From Membranipora membranacea (lineage: Eukaryota; Bryozoa; Gymnolaemata; Cheilostomatida; Membraniporidae), in contig OU612070.1 in the NCBI GenBank assembly GCA_914767715.1, positions 515,501-579,500 of the forward strand: a DNA stretch of 64,000 bases. Reading direction: 5' to 3'. Positions 23,801-37,000 of the stretch are shown here, one piece after another. Position 1 is the stretch's first letter, and every line of letters starts with the position of its first letter. The notes beneath the pieces were generated by a model, which had not been told where the DNA came from, made no database searches, and saw only the letters and a program-made list of their open reading frames with translations. A program made the translations under genes and the position numbers.

Positions 23801-26800
23801 AAGCAAGTTCATGAAAGCTTTGCAAAATGTTTAATGTCAATATAAACACTTTTTATCTGACTATATACAGATCCGTCATTGATAGTACAGAGTAGGATAT
23901 TCACCGCAGACTCTGCTGTAATCACACTAACTATGATGTCACTCTACTGTGCTGTTAAGTACTCCAAGTACAGTAAACTACAGAACACTTACCCTTGTGT
24001 ATGGCTTACATTGTGTGGGGCCTTCATAGGGGCGGCTGTGAGGTTAGTAGTGTGACAGTGTTTTCTTTTGTCCACCGGACATTCCCTAAGAAGTTCCAAC
24101 CTTTTGAACACGCCTAAAAATGCCCTTCCATGGACATATTTCATGAATTTACACTCAAATGCCACATATCAACATTTTTTACATGACATTGGCAATATAA
24201 GTTGCTTCGCACTCTGCACCTTCTTATTTTAGTATGAAGTACTCGGCTATATTCACAGCTTTGGTCGCATATTATTTGGTCTGGTCAAAGTTCTGGAGTT
24301 ACATATCAGATATAGGATATAAAACAGTAAGTATCATAAATGTAAACCTCAAAGAATAAGTGACAGTACCAAAGTCAGTCTTACTAGGTAGACTTCTATA
24401 CAAATTTGCCTGCATACAGGACTGCCCCTCCTCCTCCAATTTTATCCTACAGTTTGTGGGTAGAATCAGAACCTGAATACAGAAGTTAGTATTAATTTAA
24501 GTACTTGAAAGTTGATCTCTGGAAACTAATCAAAGTCAATGTTTAATGTTTACAGAATAACTAACTGCCCGACAAATCTGTGATATCAAGACAATTGTTC
24601 TTTTAGAGCCCATGCTACTGCAGAAACACTCCCATATATTTCTGGAAATGTTATTCTATGAACTGAAATAATTATCAAAAGAACAACAGAAATAATGTCT
24701 CCAAGTCATACACATATTACCCTAATTGTCCCCCTCTCTTTTGTAGGGATATTTATGGTATTGTTTTACACTGTTAGTAGTGACAGTATTATTATTACCT
24801 GTATGTATATATATAATAAGCTGGACAGTACATATCAGCTCTCTAACTAAAGTAAATACTAGAGATATCAGTCTACATCACTCATCTCTGTCCTCCGCTT
24901 TACAGGTAAGTCTACGTCTCATATCTATGTCATGAGGTCATTTTTTTAGACAGTCAAAATAATACATCTACCCTATAGGAGTAAACTATTCGCAGTAGGA
25001 AAATATTCCCAATTTTCAATTTATATAGACTCTCACCTCAGCTATACAAATTTAGTGCTAACCAATAAAAAATCACCCCTTTACCAGCTAAACTAGACTC
25101 ACCCTGAGTAAGTCTGAGGTTGTTTTGATACAAACGTTTGTGGTTTAGTTGACAGAGACGAGGTTTACTCCTAAGATAATCACAAATGGTTCTATAATAA
25201 CTTTACATCATATCCACGGCAGAGACTGCTGGCTACATTCACATCATCTTCTCTACCCTAAAAGGTAAGTCTCGCATACTTACTCTATCCTCAAAGGTAA
25301 GTATCACATACTTAATCTATCCTCAAAGGTAAGTATCACATACTTAATCTATCCTCACATGTAAGTATCACATACTTAATCTATCCTCACAGTTAAGTAT
25401 CACATACTTAATCTATCCTCAAAGGTAAGTATCACATACTAACTCTACCCTAAAAGGTAAGTCTCACATACGTACTCTACACTAAGAGGTAAGTCTCGCA
25501 TACTTACTCTATCCTAAGAGGTAAGTCTTACATACTTACTCTATCCTAAGAGGTAAGTCTTACATACTTACTCTATCCTAAGAGGTAAGTCTCACATACA
25601 CACTCTATCCCTAGAAGTAAGTCTAACGAATGCACTCTACTACTAATGACATTAATGGCTTATATATACATTGTCTTACATGTAATCTGATCTGACTTTG
25701 GCCTGCTTCAGTGTATGTATGTAATGATAATTGTGTTTTAATTTTAGTTGTCTTCTTTAAAACTTGAGAAAAAGTTAATTGATTTGACTGAAAATCATGT
25801 TGAATAAAACTATGGAATATGAGGCAGTCAGCTCCACTTGAATTGTTCAAACTTTTGAGGGCTATTTCAGAATCGGACTCTCTGGTGCGTAGGGCAATCG
25901 TAATTTTTATACTCTAACTATATTCAGTTACAATGTACTTGATATTTTACTGACATCAACAAGAATGACAAGTTATGTAACAACATACCAAGCCTTCAAG
26001 CTGGCGTATCTGTTAGTTAGTTTCTTGTCTGATCACATTGCTGTTAAACAGAGAAGGTATATTGTGTTATTCTCTATCTGACAGATATGCTGACGGTAGA
26101 GGCAGCAGCCATCAGCAGCAGGTTACTTGTTATCCCTTCGTAGATCAGAATAATAAATGGGTCGTAATCAAACTATTGCAACAAAGTGAGTTTAGTAATC
26201 TCATCGACCTAGTCGAGAATACAATGAAAACATGACATTTAGGACAATTTTACTGTGCCATGGAGATACTGTTGCCCTAATATATGTAGGAGCCAAAGGA
26301 ATAACCTGTCCAAACAATTCTAACAAAAAATTAATGGGAGATCTCTTTATTGTGTGATATAAACAACTCCACCATTACAGACGGAGTGTCAGACGATAAT
26401 AAGATAAGAGATGGTGATGAAATCTCACTGATACATCAAACTACAGGAAAATATCTCAACAGGTGTGTTTGTTACCCATAATATTAATGACTGCTATAAT
26501 AACAATATCTGAATCCCGTATATAATCTCGGTATATAATCTATTGTATGATATTTGGTAATGCTCCAGTTTCAGTTCCATCTTACATTTTGGAAATTTAA
26601 AATTTTATGAGGTCGTGAACAGCTGACCTGTCAAATATCAAAACCTCAACTAGACTTGTCTGTTGGGACAGCTGAACACGACTTGCAGCTATGTAGGCTA
26701 AACTGGATATCCTTTTTCCTAAGTAACTGGCAGAGTTTAACACACTTTTATCTTTAATAATTTCTGTATTTTAAACCCGAGATATTTTTCTTTACTTCAT

Positions 26801-29800
26801 GATTCTGATATCTCTCTTTCAGTCACAAAGTAGCTGCTCCTCTACAGGCCAGTAAGCAGGAGGTATCTGGTTATATAGACTATAATATATCTAACACAGC
26901 TCAGGATAGCTGGGTGGTGGAGATAGAGGGTCTGTATGATGAGGATACCAATCAGCAATACTGGCTCGGCAGGAAATCTCATATCAAACTTATACATGTC
27001 AACACATCAGCCGCTCTGTCTGTAAGTCTACTTAGTGTGTAGGTTTGAAATTGCTTGGCAACGCCCTATTACTGAGAATTAGTGGTGAATCAAGAGAGTA
27101 GCAGCTATCTCCAGCACCAAGTTGATCTTAGTTTCATTCAAGTTTGTGGTCTGCCACGGGATTCAAACCCCCCCCCCCCCCCCCGGATAAAACCAGGTGC
27201 TCAAACCATCGGAGCAACTGATTTGTAGACAAGTATCTGTGAAGATGTTTCGACACTAATAATGGCTATGTGTTGTCTGCAAGCGTTAACAAATTTCATG
27301 TGCCCAATCATAAACGCTGTGATTGGTTATTAAGTTCTCTAGGCTCGTTGATTTTCTTATCACCCAAGACTGAATTCTTTCAGTCACAAGAGAAATAAAC
27401 TTCCTCTCTGACTGACTGATACCTTCTCAGGGGCACAATAAGTTGGACATATCGAGTTTTCATTCAGCAAGTTTAGATTTGGATTTGAACAGTGGGAGTT
27501 TAGTTCGCTGCTTCCTGCTCTTTGTAAGCCTGAGTCTCTTTGATTTTCCCTGGGAAATTCTTGCGGTACATTTCTTTTGAGGAATAGTATGAAAGTAACT
27601 TAATGTACTTCTCACTGATAGAGAGCTCACATCATAAATGTGCTTAAAAATACTTAGTGTTGCGTAATGTTGTATGGGAGGTTGCTGCGAAAAATGGCAT
27701 ACAAATTTTAAAGCCTCTTTTTTCAATGACACAATGCTATTAAAAAGTATTTTTTTAGTTTGTGGTGTCAATTTCTTCCATAAAATATAACATGATAGAT
27801 TTTGCCAATAACATTTTACTCAAACAACTTATACCTCTGCCACTGCATTAATATTTAATGAGTGTAGTGGAGGCAGCAAAAGATGTATTAGTTAGAGCAA
27901 CAATTATGTAGAATAAATACCTGGCCTTCTTCATCAGTACTTTACCGATTGCCTTATTTTCACTTTAGGTAACCAGTAATCAGTTACCTGATTGGGCAGG
28001 AGGACAGTATGAGATTGTAGCTGATCCATTTATATTCCATGAGAACACATTGTGGGTAGCTGATGATGTAATTATTACTAAACTTGGTATGGGTGAGCAG
28101 ACTGAGAACCTGACAGCTGATAATAATATCACTGAGGAGCTTCAGGCTACAACTCTACAACAGAAGATATATGAGATTCATGTAAGAACCTGACCTTATA
28201 GTACCCATATAATTAAAGCGACAAAGTCAGAAATATCGCTGCTTATCACTGATTTGTTACCTGAACTAATCACCTTTTATGGACAACTTCAAATCGTATT
28301 TATTGCTGTTGCATATCACATCATTAATGATATGTTCAAATGTACAAAATTCTGTTTCCTCCCAGTGACATACTGGCCTTTCAAACACACAACATCCAGT
28401 GAGGACTGTGAGGTTCACTTTGTTATGGATACATGCTGTCCATGGTGTAGTTCAGCCCAGATCATCCACAGCTGGTAGTTTGACCAGGCTTGTGTTGGTG
28501 ACGGCTCGAGTGGGTTATTGTTTTATGAACTGCCTTTTTACGAATATATAGCGAATATATTACAATAAACCCATCCATATATTTTTTGGCTCATATTTTT
28601 CAGTTGAGTCTTATTTTATTGTTACAGACGCGGATATTTATGCAGACATATCGCTATGAGGAGGAGCACCAGTTCAGTAGTGGACCCGTCGACTGGATTC
28701 TTAGTTCTGCTAATCTCGTCTACTGGATTCACCCAACTAACAATGTTAGTATATGTTTTTGTTGACCAGATTATAAATAAGACGATGAAATCTCAATTTA
28801 ATTCATGAGTGTTACTTGGTTATGCTGGGCATCTCTCTGGACACCTTGACCCGATAGAATAGCAATAGCACTGTATGAGTTATCGTAGATCAACCCTGAA
28901 TATGCCTGCCTCCTCCCCAGCATGCCTTCACACAATAAGTCAGGTGCTGGTTACTGTAACTGCACCAAATGAGCAGACCAGACATTGGTTGGGGTTATAT
29001 GTTTATGGGTTTTATACTACTGAAGTATACATGAACAAATCCAACTTTGTAAACAAAATATGTCAGCACTTTTGTTGTATTGCATCATTCAAAATAATCT
29101 CCTTACCTTAGTTACACTGTATGTGTTATAGACACAGATACACATGATCCCTAACCCTATAAGCTGGATAACAGGATTGTGCTCTCTTGTCTTACTTGTA
29201 CTCATATCTATACTAAGTGAGCTGAGGTCACGAAGGGAGGACAACTCACAAGCTAATAAATCTACTCTATATACAGGTCAGCTATGTAATTTATACTATT
29301 AGTTGAGTTGAGTTTCAGGATTGCAGGTTACTCACCTTCTTTTTTATTTCTAGTGTCAGAATATTTCAGGTTCAACCAAGCGCTGGCACAGCCCGTCAAA
29401 GTGCTATCTCTTTAGTCAATCTGAGATAATGTATTTTTATGTCGGAATATTTTATGAGTTACAGTAGGAAATTAATATATCAACCACATGGTCAGACATG
29501 TATAATGAAACTCAGATGGGGTTCAACTCCATATTATGGTTTGTTAGTTTGAACTTAGTCGCGCTAGCCCAGCAAAATAACAACAATATCCAATCACTAT
29601 GTTACTGAAAAAACAAACGTGCAAATGCCAAGACTGAGACCCAACTAGTCAAAACTAATAGCTACATTGTTTTTTTTTATGTTACAGATACACCCTTACA
29701 GCCCCGCCTCGTAGCTGTGTTAGGATTCTTCACTAATATAGTGCCATACACTCTGACTGACCAGCCGCTGCTCCTTTATAATTATCTACCTGCGCTTGTG

Positions 29801-30430
29801 TTTCTACACATGTGCTCAGGCTATCTTATACATACTTTCCTCAAGTCTTCCTCATGGTATGTTTCTTAGACTTAGTTTTGAGAGAGAGAGCAGCTTGATT
29901 CAGAATACGACTGCCTTAGAGCACCTTTTTTTTCTCAGACTTTGGAATGAGACAGACCTTACGATTTTAACGAACATATAAATCATACTAGCCAATAGTG
30001 TTCCCTAAATACATCAATACACAAGCTTCAGTGCAAAGGCCAAACTCATAATCTGATCCCAGAATGACCATCAGGATTACGTCAATGATAATTTGAAAAT
30101 ATTACCATCAATCTCACCTATGGGTAATTTAAGCAAGGTAGATGAATTAGTCTCAGAGTACATCATATCAATATCCCGTAGGGCGTAGGAAGTGCGATAT
30201 AAATACTGGCTGTCACTGATGATGTTTGTGTCTCTTGCAGGTGGTGCGGTAGAATGCTGACCCTGACCTTCACATCTATAATAAGTCTATGCTCTGTGTA
30301 TATGTCTGTGATATTATCTCCCCTTGTCTACAGTACAGGTATGATCGATAGTGACTTACAAAAACTGGCTCAAACCCACTTAGGCTGGCAGTTTATCAGT
30401 GACAATGAGATGGCGGAAAATATTTCATGA
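20861..30430 (+). CDS. POMT1: Protein O-mannosyltransferase 1
   Basis: GT39-family ER enzyme; transfers mannose from dolichol-phosphate-mannose to Ser/Thr (alpha-dystroglycan in vertebrates), normally in complex with POMT2. Exons, all in phase: 20861-20968 (tentative), 21329-21591, 22122-22225, 22584-22634, 22916-23062, 23871-24042, 24233-24326, 24747-24905, 25149-25264, 26085-26185, 26381-26462, 26823-27021, 27969-28181, 28628-28744, 29132-29276, 29688-29856, 30241-30430 (stop TGA); about 809 residues against roughly 747 in human. Visible: TM1 ending YPQSIVFDEQ (the Asp-Glu loop of GT39), [12 protein letters not shown] repeats with [28 protein letters not shown] and [17 protein letters not shown], then WIHPTNN and a C-terminal membrane bundle with LFLYHYLPAL-like [24 protein letters not shown] and YIDYNIS point to POMT1 over POMT2. 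The start is uncertain: another in-frame Met lies at 21518. Confidence 0.93.
25251..25625 (+). repeat. 32-bp tandem array of duplicated 5' splice sites in POMT1
   Basis: Beginning with the end of the ninth exon (CTCTACCCTAAAAG|GTAAGT), the exon-end-plus-donor unit repeats at exact 32-bp steps. Donor-like GT positions are 25265, 25297, 25329, 25361, about 25392 (degenerate, GTTAAG), 25425, 25457, 25489, 25521, 25553, 25585 and 25617. Most copies keep GTAAGT preceded by AAAG or AGAG. The true donor is 25265 by reading frame. Confidence 0.95.
27150..27222 (-). repeat. tRNA-derived SINE-like remnant in a POMT1 intron
   Basis: On the minus strand the order is TTGCTCCGATGGTTTGAGCA (A-box-like, 27198-27208), then a G-run, then GGTTTGAATCC (B-box-like, 27159-27169) and CGTGGCAGACCA. 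Box order and spacing suit an internal Pol III promoter of tRNA origin, with an expanded poly-G tract in the middle. The anticodon arm is not intact, so this is a SINE head or tRNA relic, not a working tRNA. Confidence 0.55.
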
Positions 30431-33400
30431 AATGGAAGGCATTTATAGCTTTCATATTCCACATTGATTGTTATAAATTTCAAAGCTTTTCAATATCACA
30501 TGTTGAAAAGGCTTTATTGCTGGAAGTAGTAAGAACCAACACGAGTTATTCACAACAGGTGCAAATAGTTTGAGTTAGGAAGCAACACCACAGTTAATTT
30601 CCTACTAAACTCACTGCTTACATAGTGGCATTAGACATATACCTACATAACCACCTTCCTAGTCCTACAGTGTTGGTTCGTTTTATTCTATTGAGCAAGG
30701 ATGATTTTTTCCACCATTTTATGGTAGGATAACTGGTCTTTGTCCCTTTTACACCCTATTACTAAAACAAACCGCGTATTTCTAACTGCACTAATTTTAA
30801 ATGTGTTGACATCCAATCAGGCCAGTATTATTTGAGTGACAAGCAGCACCTCACAATTTTTCCGATTTCCCCAGACATTTTACCTGACCAGCCTTATAAA
30901 CACACAAATAGTCCCCTCTTACAAGCCATCACACCAAGTTATCAACTCCAATCTCCTATTGGGAGGAAAATGTTTTATGTTTTGTGTTTTGTTTTCATTG
31001 CTCCATGATTGTGAGTCAGTTTGCACTTTATTACCTTGGCTTGTATATATACTGCCTGCTTCGCTAACCAGCCTGAGATTATGGAACTTACTCGATGTCA
31101 ATTTTTTTCAACTTTATTTCTATTTTATTCAATTATTACTTTTATAAAGGCAATCTAATGATTTTTTTTATTGTCATTACGAGCCAATAATACAGTTCTT
31201 TATACATTTCCAAGGCAATTTAATTTTGTTAGATTTTTTGTCAGCCCAAGACACCATTGTAATATAATGAATTCATGCAAGCAATGTGACTTCCAACACA
31301 AAAAGCTTGCTCAAGTTCCAACCATCGCCTATAGATTAAAATCACTTCTTTTTCCATCCCCCAACCCCCTACCCTACAGGATCAAAAATTTACACAAAAC
31401 AAAATTTACTGCCTGTACTTAAAAACTTCGAAATAAAAGATAAGCCAAATTTGATTCTAAATGACACCAAATATTTAATTATTTAGGAAAGTTCAGCAAC
31501 AGGACTCGTTCCAAAGGAAATTTAAAACCACATCAAAGTTCTTTGCTTGTAGGCATACTCCTACTAATGAAACCTTGTGGTGCCAACATACGATCATTCC
31601 TTTCTTATTGTATTCCTGCCTTTTTGTCCATGTTAACCGACAGTCAGCTGAAATCTTTCGAACAATTTTAGAAATTGTGCACTAGAGTAATTTTACCCCA
31701 CATCGAGGATTATTCTGAGAGACTTTCAGCACTAGCGATTCCTCAGTTTAGACTTTTAGTGAATCACGTTATCAGAAACATTTTATCAAGATAGCCAGTG
31801 ACTACAGGCAGAGGCTCCACACGTTGGCCCTGAGAGGCAGTCGTCACAATATAGACATGAGTCAACTGGAGGACAACTTTTTATTCATTTTTTCCTTAAT
31901 GGTGCTACAAAATATTTATGATATCAAATTTGATTTTTTGCCAGAGCTCGCCAACTGTTTTATGGGGTATTTCAACAGTGAAATACAAATGAATCTGTAA
32001 ATAAGTAAAATGGCAATATCAGAAATTGTTTTACTTCAAAGTTGAGTGTAGATGAGATCGCTGTGATAATGGTACTGTTTAGTGAAGGAAAAGGCCAAAC
32101 AGAACACTGCACCTTTAATATGGCAGATTTATAGTGTAGCTACACACCTGTCTCATCCCACAGGCTAACAGGTATAGGTCATATTGGGTCCCCACAGACC
32201 CACAGACACACAGGCGCTCACAGCATAGTATTAACTATTACTCTGTACATGAGTGCTGTAAGGTTAGCCCTGCTTTTTGACATTTCAGCAGTAATATTTT
32301 AGGATTATCCTTATAATGTGACAAATAGCCTTTAGGTGATTCTGATATAGCATTGCCAACCATTACATTGACTGTGATTACCAAAGCTCTATCTATCTCC
32401 TATATCTCTAACCTTGACCTTGGGTACAGGAAGATATAAAAAATACAATTTTATTGGCAAGAGTATCATTCTGAAAAAATCCTATACATAATGTGACAAG
32501 TAACATTTGGAAAATGAAATAATCTGAAGGAACTGAGTGAAGCGGCCACATTTCCTCATATGGGGAAGAATCTGAATATCACCCTCTATTTTGGTGATAG
32601 CCAGACACCTCTTAGTGAGCTCAATAAGCTTTGTAAAACGCTATGGATATGTTTTCTGGATACTGAGCTTGACCAAAATGATGGTCACTTTAGCTGTCAT
32701 GTCCATATAGACTGTTTGAGTTAACTCAGGCCCTCCATCTAACTCTTCTGACACAGATTTGTGATCTGTCTGTTATTGACATCTTTAATAGCTTTTTAAT
32801 CATGTCATAGCTTGCTGCATTAGACAACTAATTACATGGAAAATATTATAATTACTGTCATATGCTCGCTTGGCTTTTAAGGTTTAAATGGTCCTTTTAG
32901 ATAAATTATTGTCATCCGAAACAAATTACAAGCTGAAATCAAAATGGTCACTTTGAAATTTTGCGTTTACAAATAATATGGCATCATAAGAGACAATGCA
33001 GATATCAATCTCATGGTTGATGACATTACTTTCTTATTTGAATGCACTTATTCGGTGTTAGTATATTGAACTCTGAAATTGGAGTTCGTTTTGGTGGAGA
33101 TGGAATTATATTCTTCGGAAATTGCTGCTTTTAGCGGAAGTTCAACCAATGAAAGCTTTTGACGCGTCACCTTTCTCTGCCTTGTCAGCGGCATGATTGA
33201 AAGATGGCAGTGAATGTTATAGTTTTATATGATTAGTGCTGTGCTGTCTGCAAGATTTGACCAGCAGCTGCAGTCAGCTGCACGCAAAAGTCATAAATTA
33301 GAATTTATGACTTTATTTAGAGAAAGTCAACAGAAATGTATAAATTTAATATCACTTTTGTTACTACAAAGGCTGATCCTCTGGTCTGGGCTAGAAATCA

Positions 33401-33900
33401 ATATCGCTCATTTCCTGAAATGCTGACATGCATCATTCACAAACACACTACAAACTAAGCCTCAGTCCAACTCAACATTGATGTTATCTAAAAAACCCCT
33501 TAAATTTTGCACAATTTTTATTCCCCTAGGCTAAACAAGGGTGAGAAGCTTATCAAGGCTATAGATTGAGCTCCCATCCTGTTTTCAGCTTCGTTCTCTC
33601 ACAATTCGATAACTTATTACATTCTATAATGATGATTATAAACGAGATTTATTGATGTGCAGGTCAAAACCAGCCAACTCCCTCTCTCTATAGAATAACA
33701 TGAAAATAATATTGCTACTAAAATAATAATATGATGACATTGTGGTAACATTTAGTCTAGCTGCCTCTCACTTGCTGCCGATACACTGAGCATACAGGGC
33801 GTCTCTTTAAAAGCGCTGTCGCCGCTATATTTTTATACCTTGTGTTGTAGTGAGGTGATAGTCTCTCAACTTTGTGTTTGTTATAAATAAAAAAAAAACT
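30431..33900. other. Intergenic region between POMT1 and CELF
   Basis: This holds the POMT1 3' flank, an AT-rich stretch, a decayed LINE piece (listed separately) and the CELF upstream region. No further exon with family resemblance is seen; several short open frames at 30836-31422 lack splice or protein support. Confidence 0.45.
31575..31965 (+). mobile_element. Decayed LINE reverse transcriptase 3' relic
   Basis: One frame reads IRSFLSYCIPAFLSMLTD, a stop, then CTRVILPHIEDYSERLSAL and IPQFRLLVNHVI. A second frame after about 31790 reads DYRQRLHTLALRGSRHN. The pattern (SYCxPAF, CTRVILPH, YxERLxxLxIPxF) is that of the C-terminal part of jockey/CR1/L2-type RT ORFs. Stops and at least one frameshift mark it as an old relic. 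Confidence 0.5.
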
Positions 33901-33990
33901 TTAGGAATTAAACGATCAAATCGGTTGTGACGTCACTTTCACGCAAAAAAGGAAAAGAATAATTGCGATACTTTAGAAGAGGTATATTTT
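33822..33990 (+). promoter_or_regulatory. Putative main CELF promoter region with CRE
   Basis: Upstream of the CELF ATG at 34016 lie TATATTTTTATA (33826-33837), a perfect palindromic CRE TGACGTCA (33928-33935) and a second TATATTTT (33983-33990). The CRE is 81 bp from the ATG. Which TATA-like string is used, if any, cannot be decided. CREB/ATF control is inference. Confidence 0.4.
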
Positions 33991-34015
33991 AGTTGGTCTG
34001 AGATAGTTATATAAG

Positions 34016-37000
34016 ATGCAGTTGCTCGGTTTGAATTCTCTGGCTTCTCCTCAAACTTCGACTGCCAATCTACTGATAGCTGAGCAGATGCAGACCGGAA
34101 TAGCAGAACAAGTAGAGCTAAGCGGTGCCTCCGGTACGTTATATTATCATCTTATTGTATTCTATCCAAACCTTTACCATTTTATACAGCAGATCTGTCA
34201 CATGGTTATTTGATTCAAAAATAACAATCACAATACATTTTTATCTAACGTGTTAAAAAAGTTTGCTGTTGTCAAGTAATATATATTTTTTTCAATTAAT
34301 GATCAAATTGCGAAAAACTTCATTTATAATGAAAACGTTCAATTTGTATAAATTTAAATATATAGATGAATTGCAAGATCGCATCCATCAATTTTGTAAT
34401 CAAAATTATTAATTCAGACTGACCACCCAGCTGTAGGACAGAGAAGCTACTTTTTTTTATATAAATACATTAAATTAGTAACAATCGTTATCATTTTATA
34501 TTTTACTCCTATTTATTTTACTGCTAACTCTTTTTACCCACAGCCAGCCCTTAAAAGCGATCTCCATCCCGAACGCTCTTAAGGGCTGGCTGTGTTTTTA
34601 CCTAGTGGAATTCACTCTTGTATATCACACTGCTGATTTTAGTAAAAAAACCAATAAATACATACATACAATTGTCGTTTTTATTAGCCATATATCGTAT
34701 CTCTCCAAGCTTAAAATCTTTGAATGACATTAATTTCATTACAATTTGTAACAATTAAACTATCAGTTATCTCCCCTGTATATAACACTATATTCGTGTC
34801 TGTCAGCAGGTGGCGCTGTCGGAGGTATACCCCAGCAGCTCTCTCCTAACTCGTTAGCTTATCCTATCAGACTTCTACCTAAGAAGGAGGCCGATGCAGT
34901 GAAGCTCTTCGTAGGACAGATACCTCGAAGCCTGGAGGAGAAGGATATCAGGCCTATGTTTGAACAGTACGGGACCATATACGAGTTCACTATCCTCAAA
35001 GATCGCATCACTGGTATACATAAAGGTAAGGTTAGAATATTATATTTATATATATATATATATATATGTGAGTGCCATGCCATATATTAGCTTGCAATAA
35101 TTAGTGCTAGCTAGCAAACATTTCATTCACTCCAATTTTATTTCCGCTACCTGCTCATAGCTCTGGTGGCCAAAAAATTACGACTATAGCAGGTATAGAG
35201 CTAGAGAGATTTACTAAACAACTCAATTTTATTTCGGTCGGTTTTTCATTATAGGCCTTCTGGAAACGAGTGAAAAAATACCAACTTATTCCCACAGTTT
35301 CACACCCCAGAATTGTTGCTATGAAAGCTCTCACCAATGCACAAATTAATAAAAAATTTAATGGCAAACTTGTAAGTGTATTATAATCTCAACCAAAGAT
35401 ATTATTTTTCTTCCCTGGTTTATCTGCTGGTCACATTACTGCCTTGTTATGTACACATAACCACCCCCCCCCCCCCCATTCTCTTCGGAAAACAGCCGCT
35501 AAACCCATCAATCTTTTGTTGACCTCTCTGACAGACTGATAGACATGAGATATATAAGAGAATGAGAGACATGAGAGCGTATACAGGTCGGTCGGGTCGG
35601 TCGCCTGACTGCTGAGCTCTTACATACTCATACTTAATTACCTAATGACTTCAGCATCTTGTCTAATTGGCATTAAATCCTAATTGATGTGATTTAACAT
35701 CTCACTCTTCGTTGACGTTTGCACAGTGTGCGCAAACTGCAGTCAACTCGCAGGCATCAATAACTATAACTACCAAACTACCAGAAAACAGATATCTACC
35801 ACTTCGCAATGCTGTTTATACAACAGTATGTTCAACGACGTGTGTAGCCTCCTTGCTGGCATACCAAATCAGATCAGTCAACCTCCTCTTATATACACAA
35901 CAACCTCCTCTCATATACACAACAACCTCCTCTCATATACACAACAACCCTCCAAAAAACCAACAATTCATCATACTCTGTCCAATTTTATCCGTCCGTG
36001 TTTGCTTAAAAAATTTATTGAACACCGATTCAAGCTGAATGCTTCTACCTGCGAATTCACTTATGTTATACTTTAGTGGACAGGTATAATAATCCTTGGT
36101 TGTTTTATTTTTAGGATGTGCCTTCCTGACGTACTGTCAGAAGGACAGCGCTATCATGGCACAGGAAGCTCTACATGATAAGAAAGCTCTGCCGGGTGTA
36201 AGTATAACTTAATATAACTCAATATAACCAAGTATAACCAAGTATAACCAAGTATAACCAAGTATAACCGAGTATAACCAAGTATAAATTTGTATAACCG
36301 AGTATAACCAAGTATAACCGAGTATAACCAAGTAAAACAAAGTATAACCGAGTAAAACAAAGTATAACCGAGTAAAACAAAGTATAACCGAGTATAACTT
36401 ACACCATAGTAACTCAAATAAATAGAACGCTGGACTGTTGTTTAGAGTTGACGTCTCCGCTGTTTTGATGTATCTCCTGTTGCCATTTTCTATATTAAAG
36501 GTAAAATGGCAACACAATTACAATTTTGCAGGATGTTATGGTTTTTGGTAGGTCAAGATGCAATTTATTTTTCATAACTAAAAAGAAAAAAATACATATA
36601 AAATGAATTAATTAAGCCAGTGTAGTAATCATATTATGGACTAGCCAGTTTCCAATTACTTGAAAATCTACGATATTCTCTCTAATAGTTAAACTGTCGT
36701 GTCGTCTGAGAGCTGGAAATAATTAGTGCTGCCTGTGCAGCATTCTACACGTTGCCTTATTTTTTTTTCCAAATTGCAACAAAAAGGAATTGTTCGCCTG
36801 GGTTCACACTGTAACAGGAAAATAAAATCCAACTGAGAAGTCAGAATCCAAAATTCTCAAAAATATCAATGATCATACATTTAGTAATTATGATGGAAAC
36901 ACTACTAGTTTTGATCTTCTCTGGCTGTTTAGCCAACACAGCTACAAGTTTTAGCGCTTCTCATTGATTTTCTTACTAGAGATGCCAGTCGTAATGAAAT

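Noticed and set aside
27460-27771. Minus-strand frame with [12 protein letters not shown] and a basic end
   Set aside because: Slightly like the C-terminus of some LINE proteins, but no other RT motif is nearby; too weak to annotate.
34560-34577. String GATCTCCATCCCGAAC like part of 5S rRNA
   Set aside because: Only the loop of a hairpin; no other 5S boxes around it.
36154-36517. Two minus-strand open frames rich in Tyr/Leu ([11 protein letters not shown])
   Set aside because: They are read through the AGTATAACC array next to the CELF exon 3 donor.
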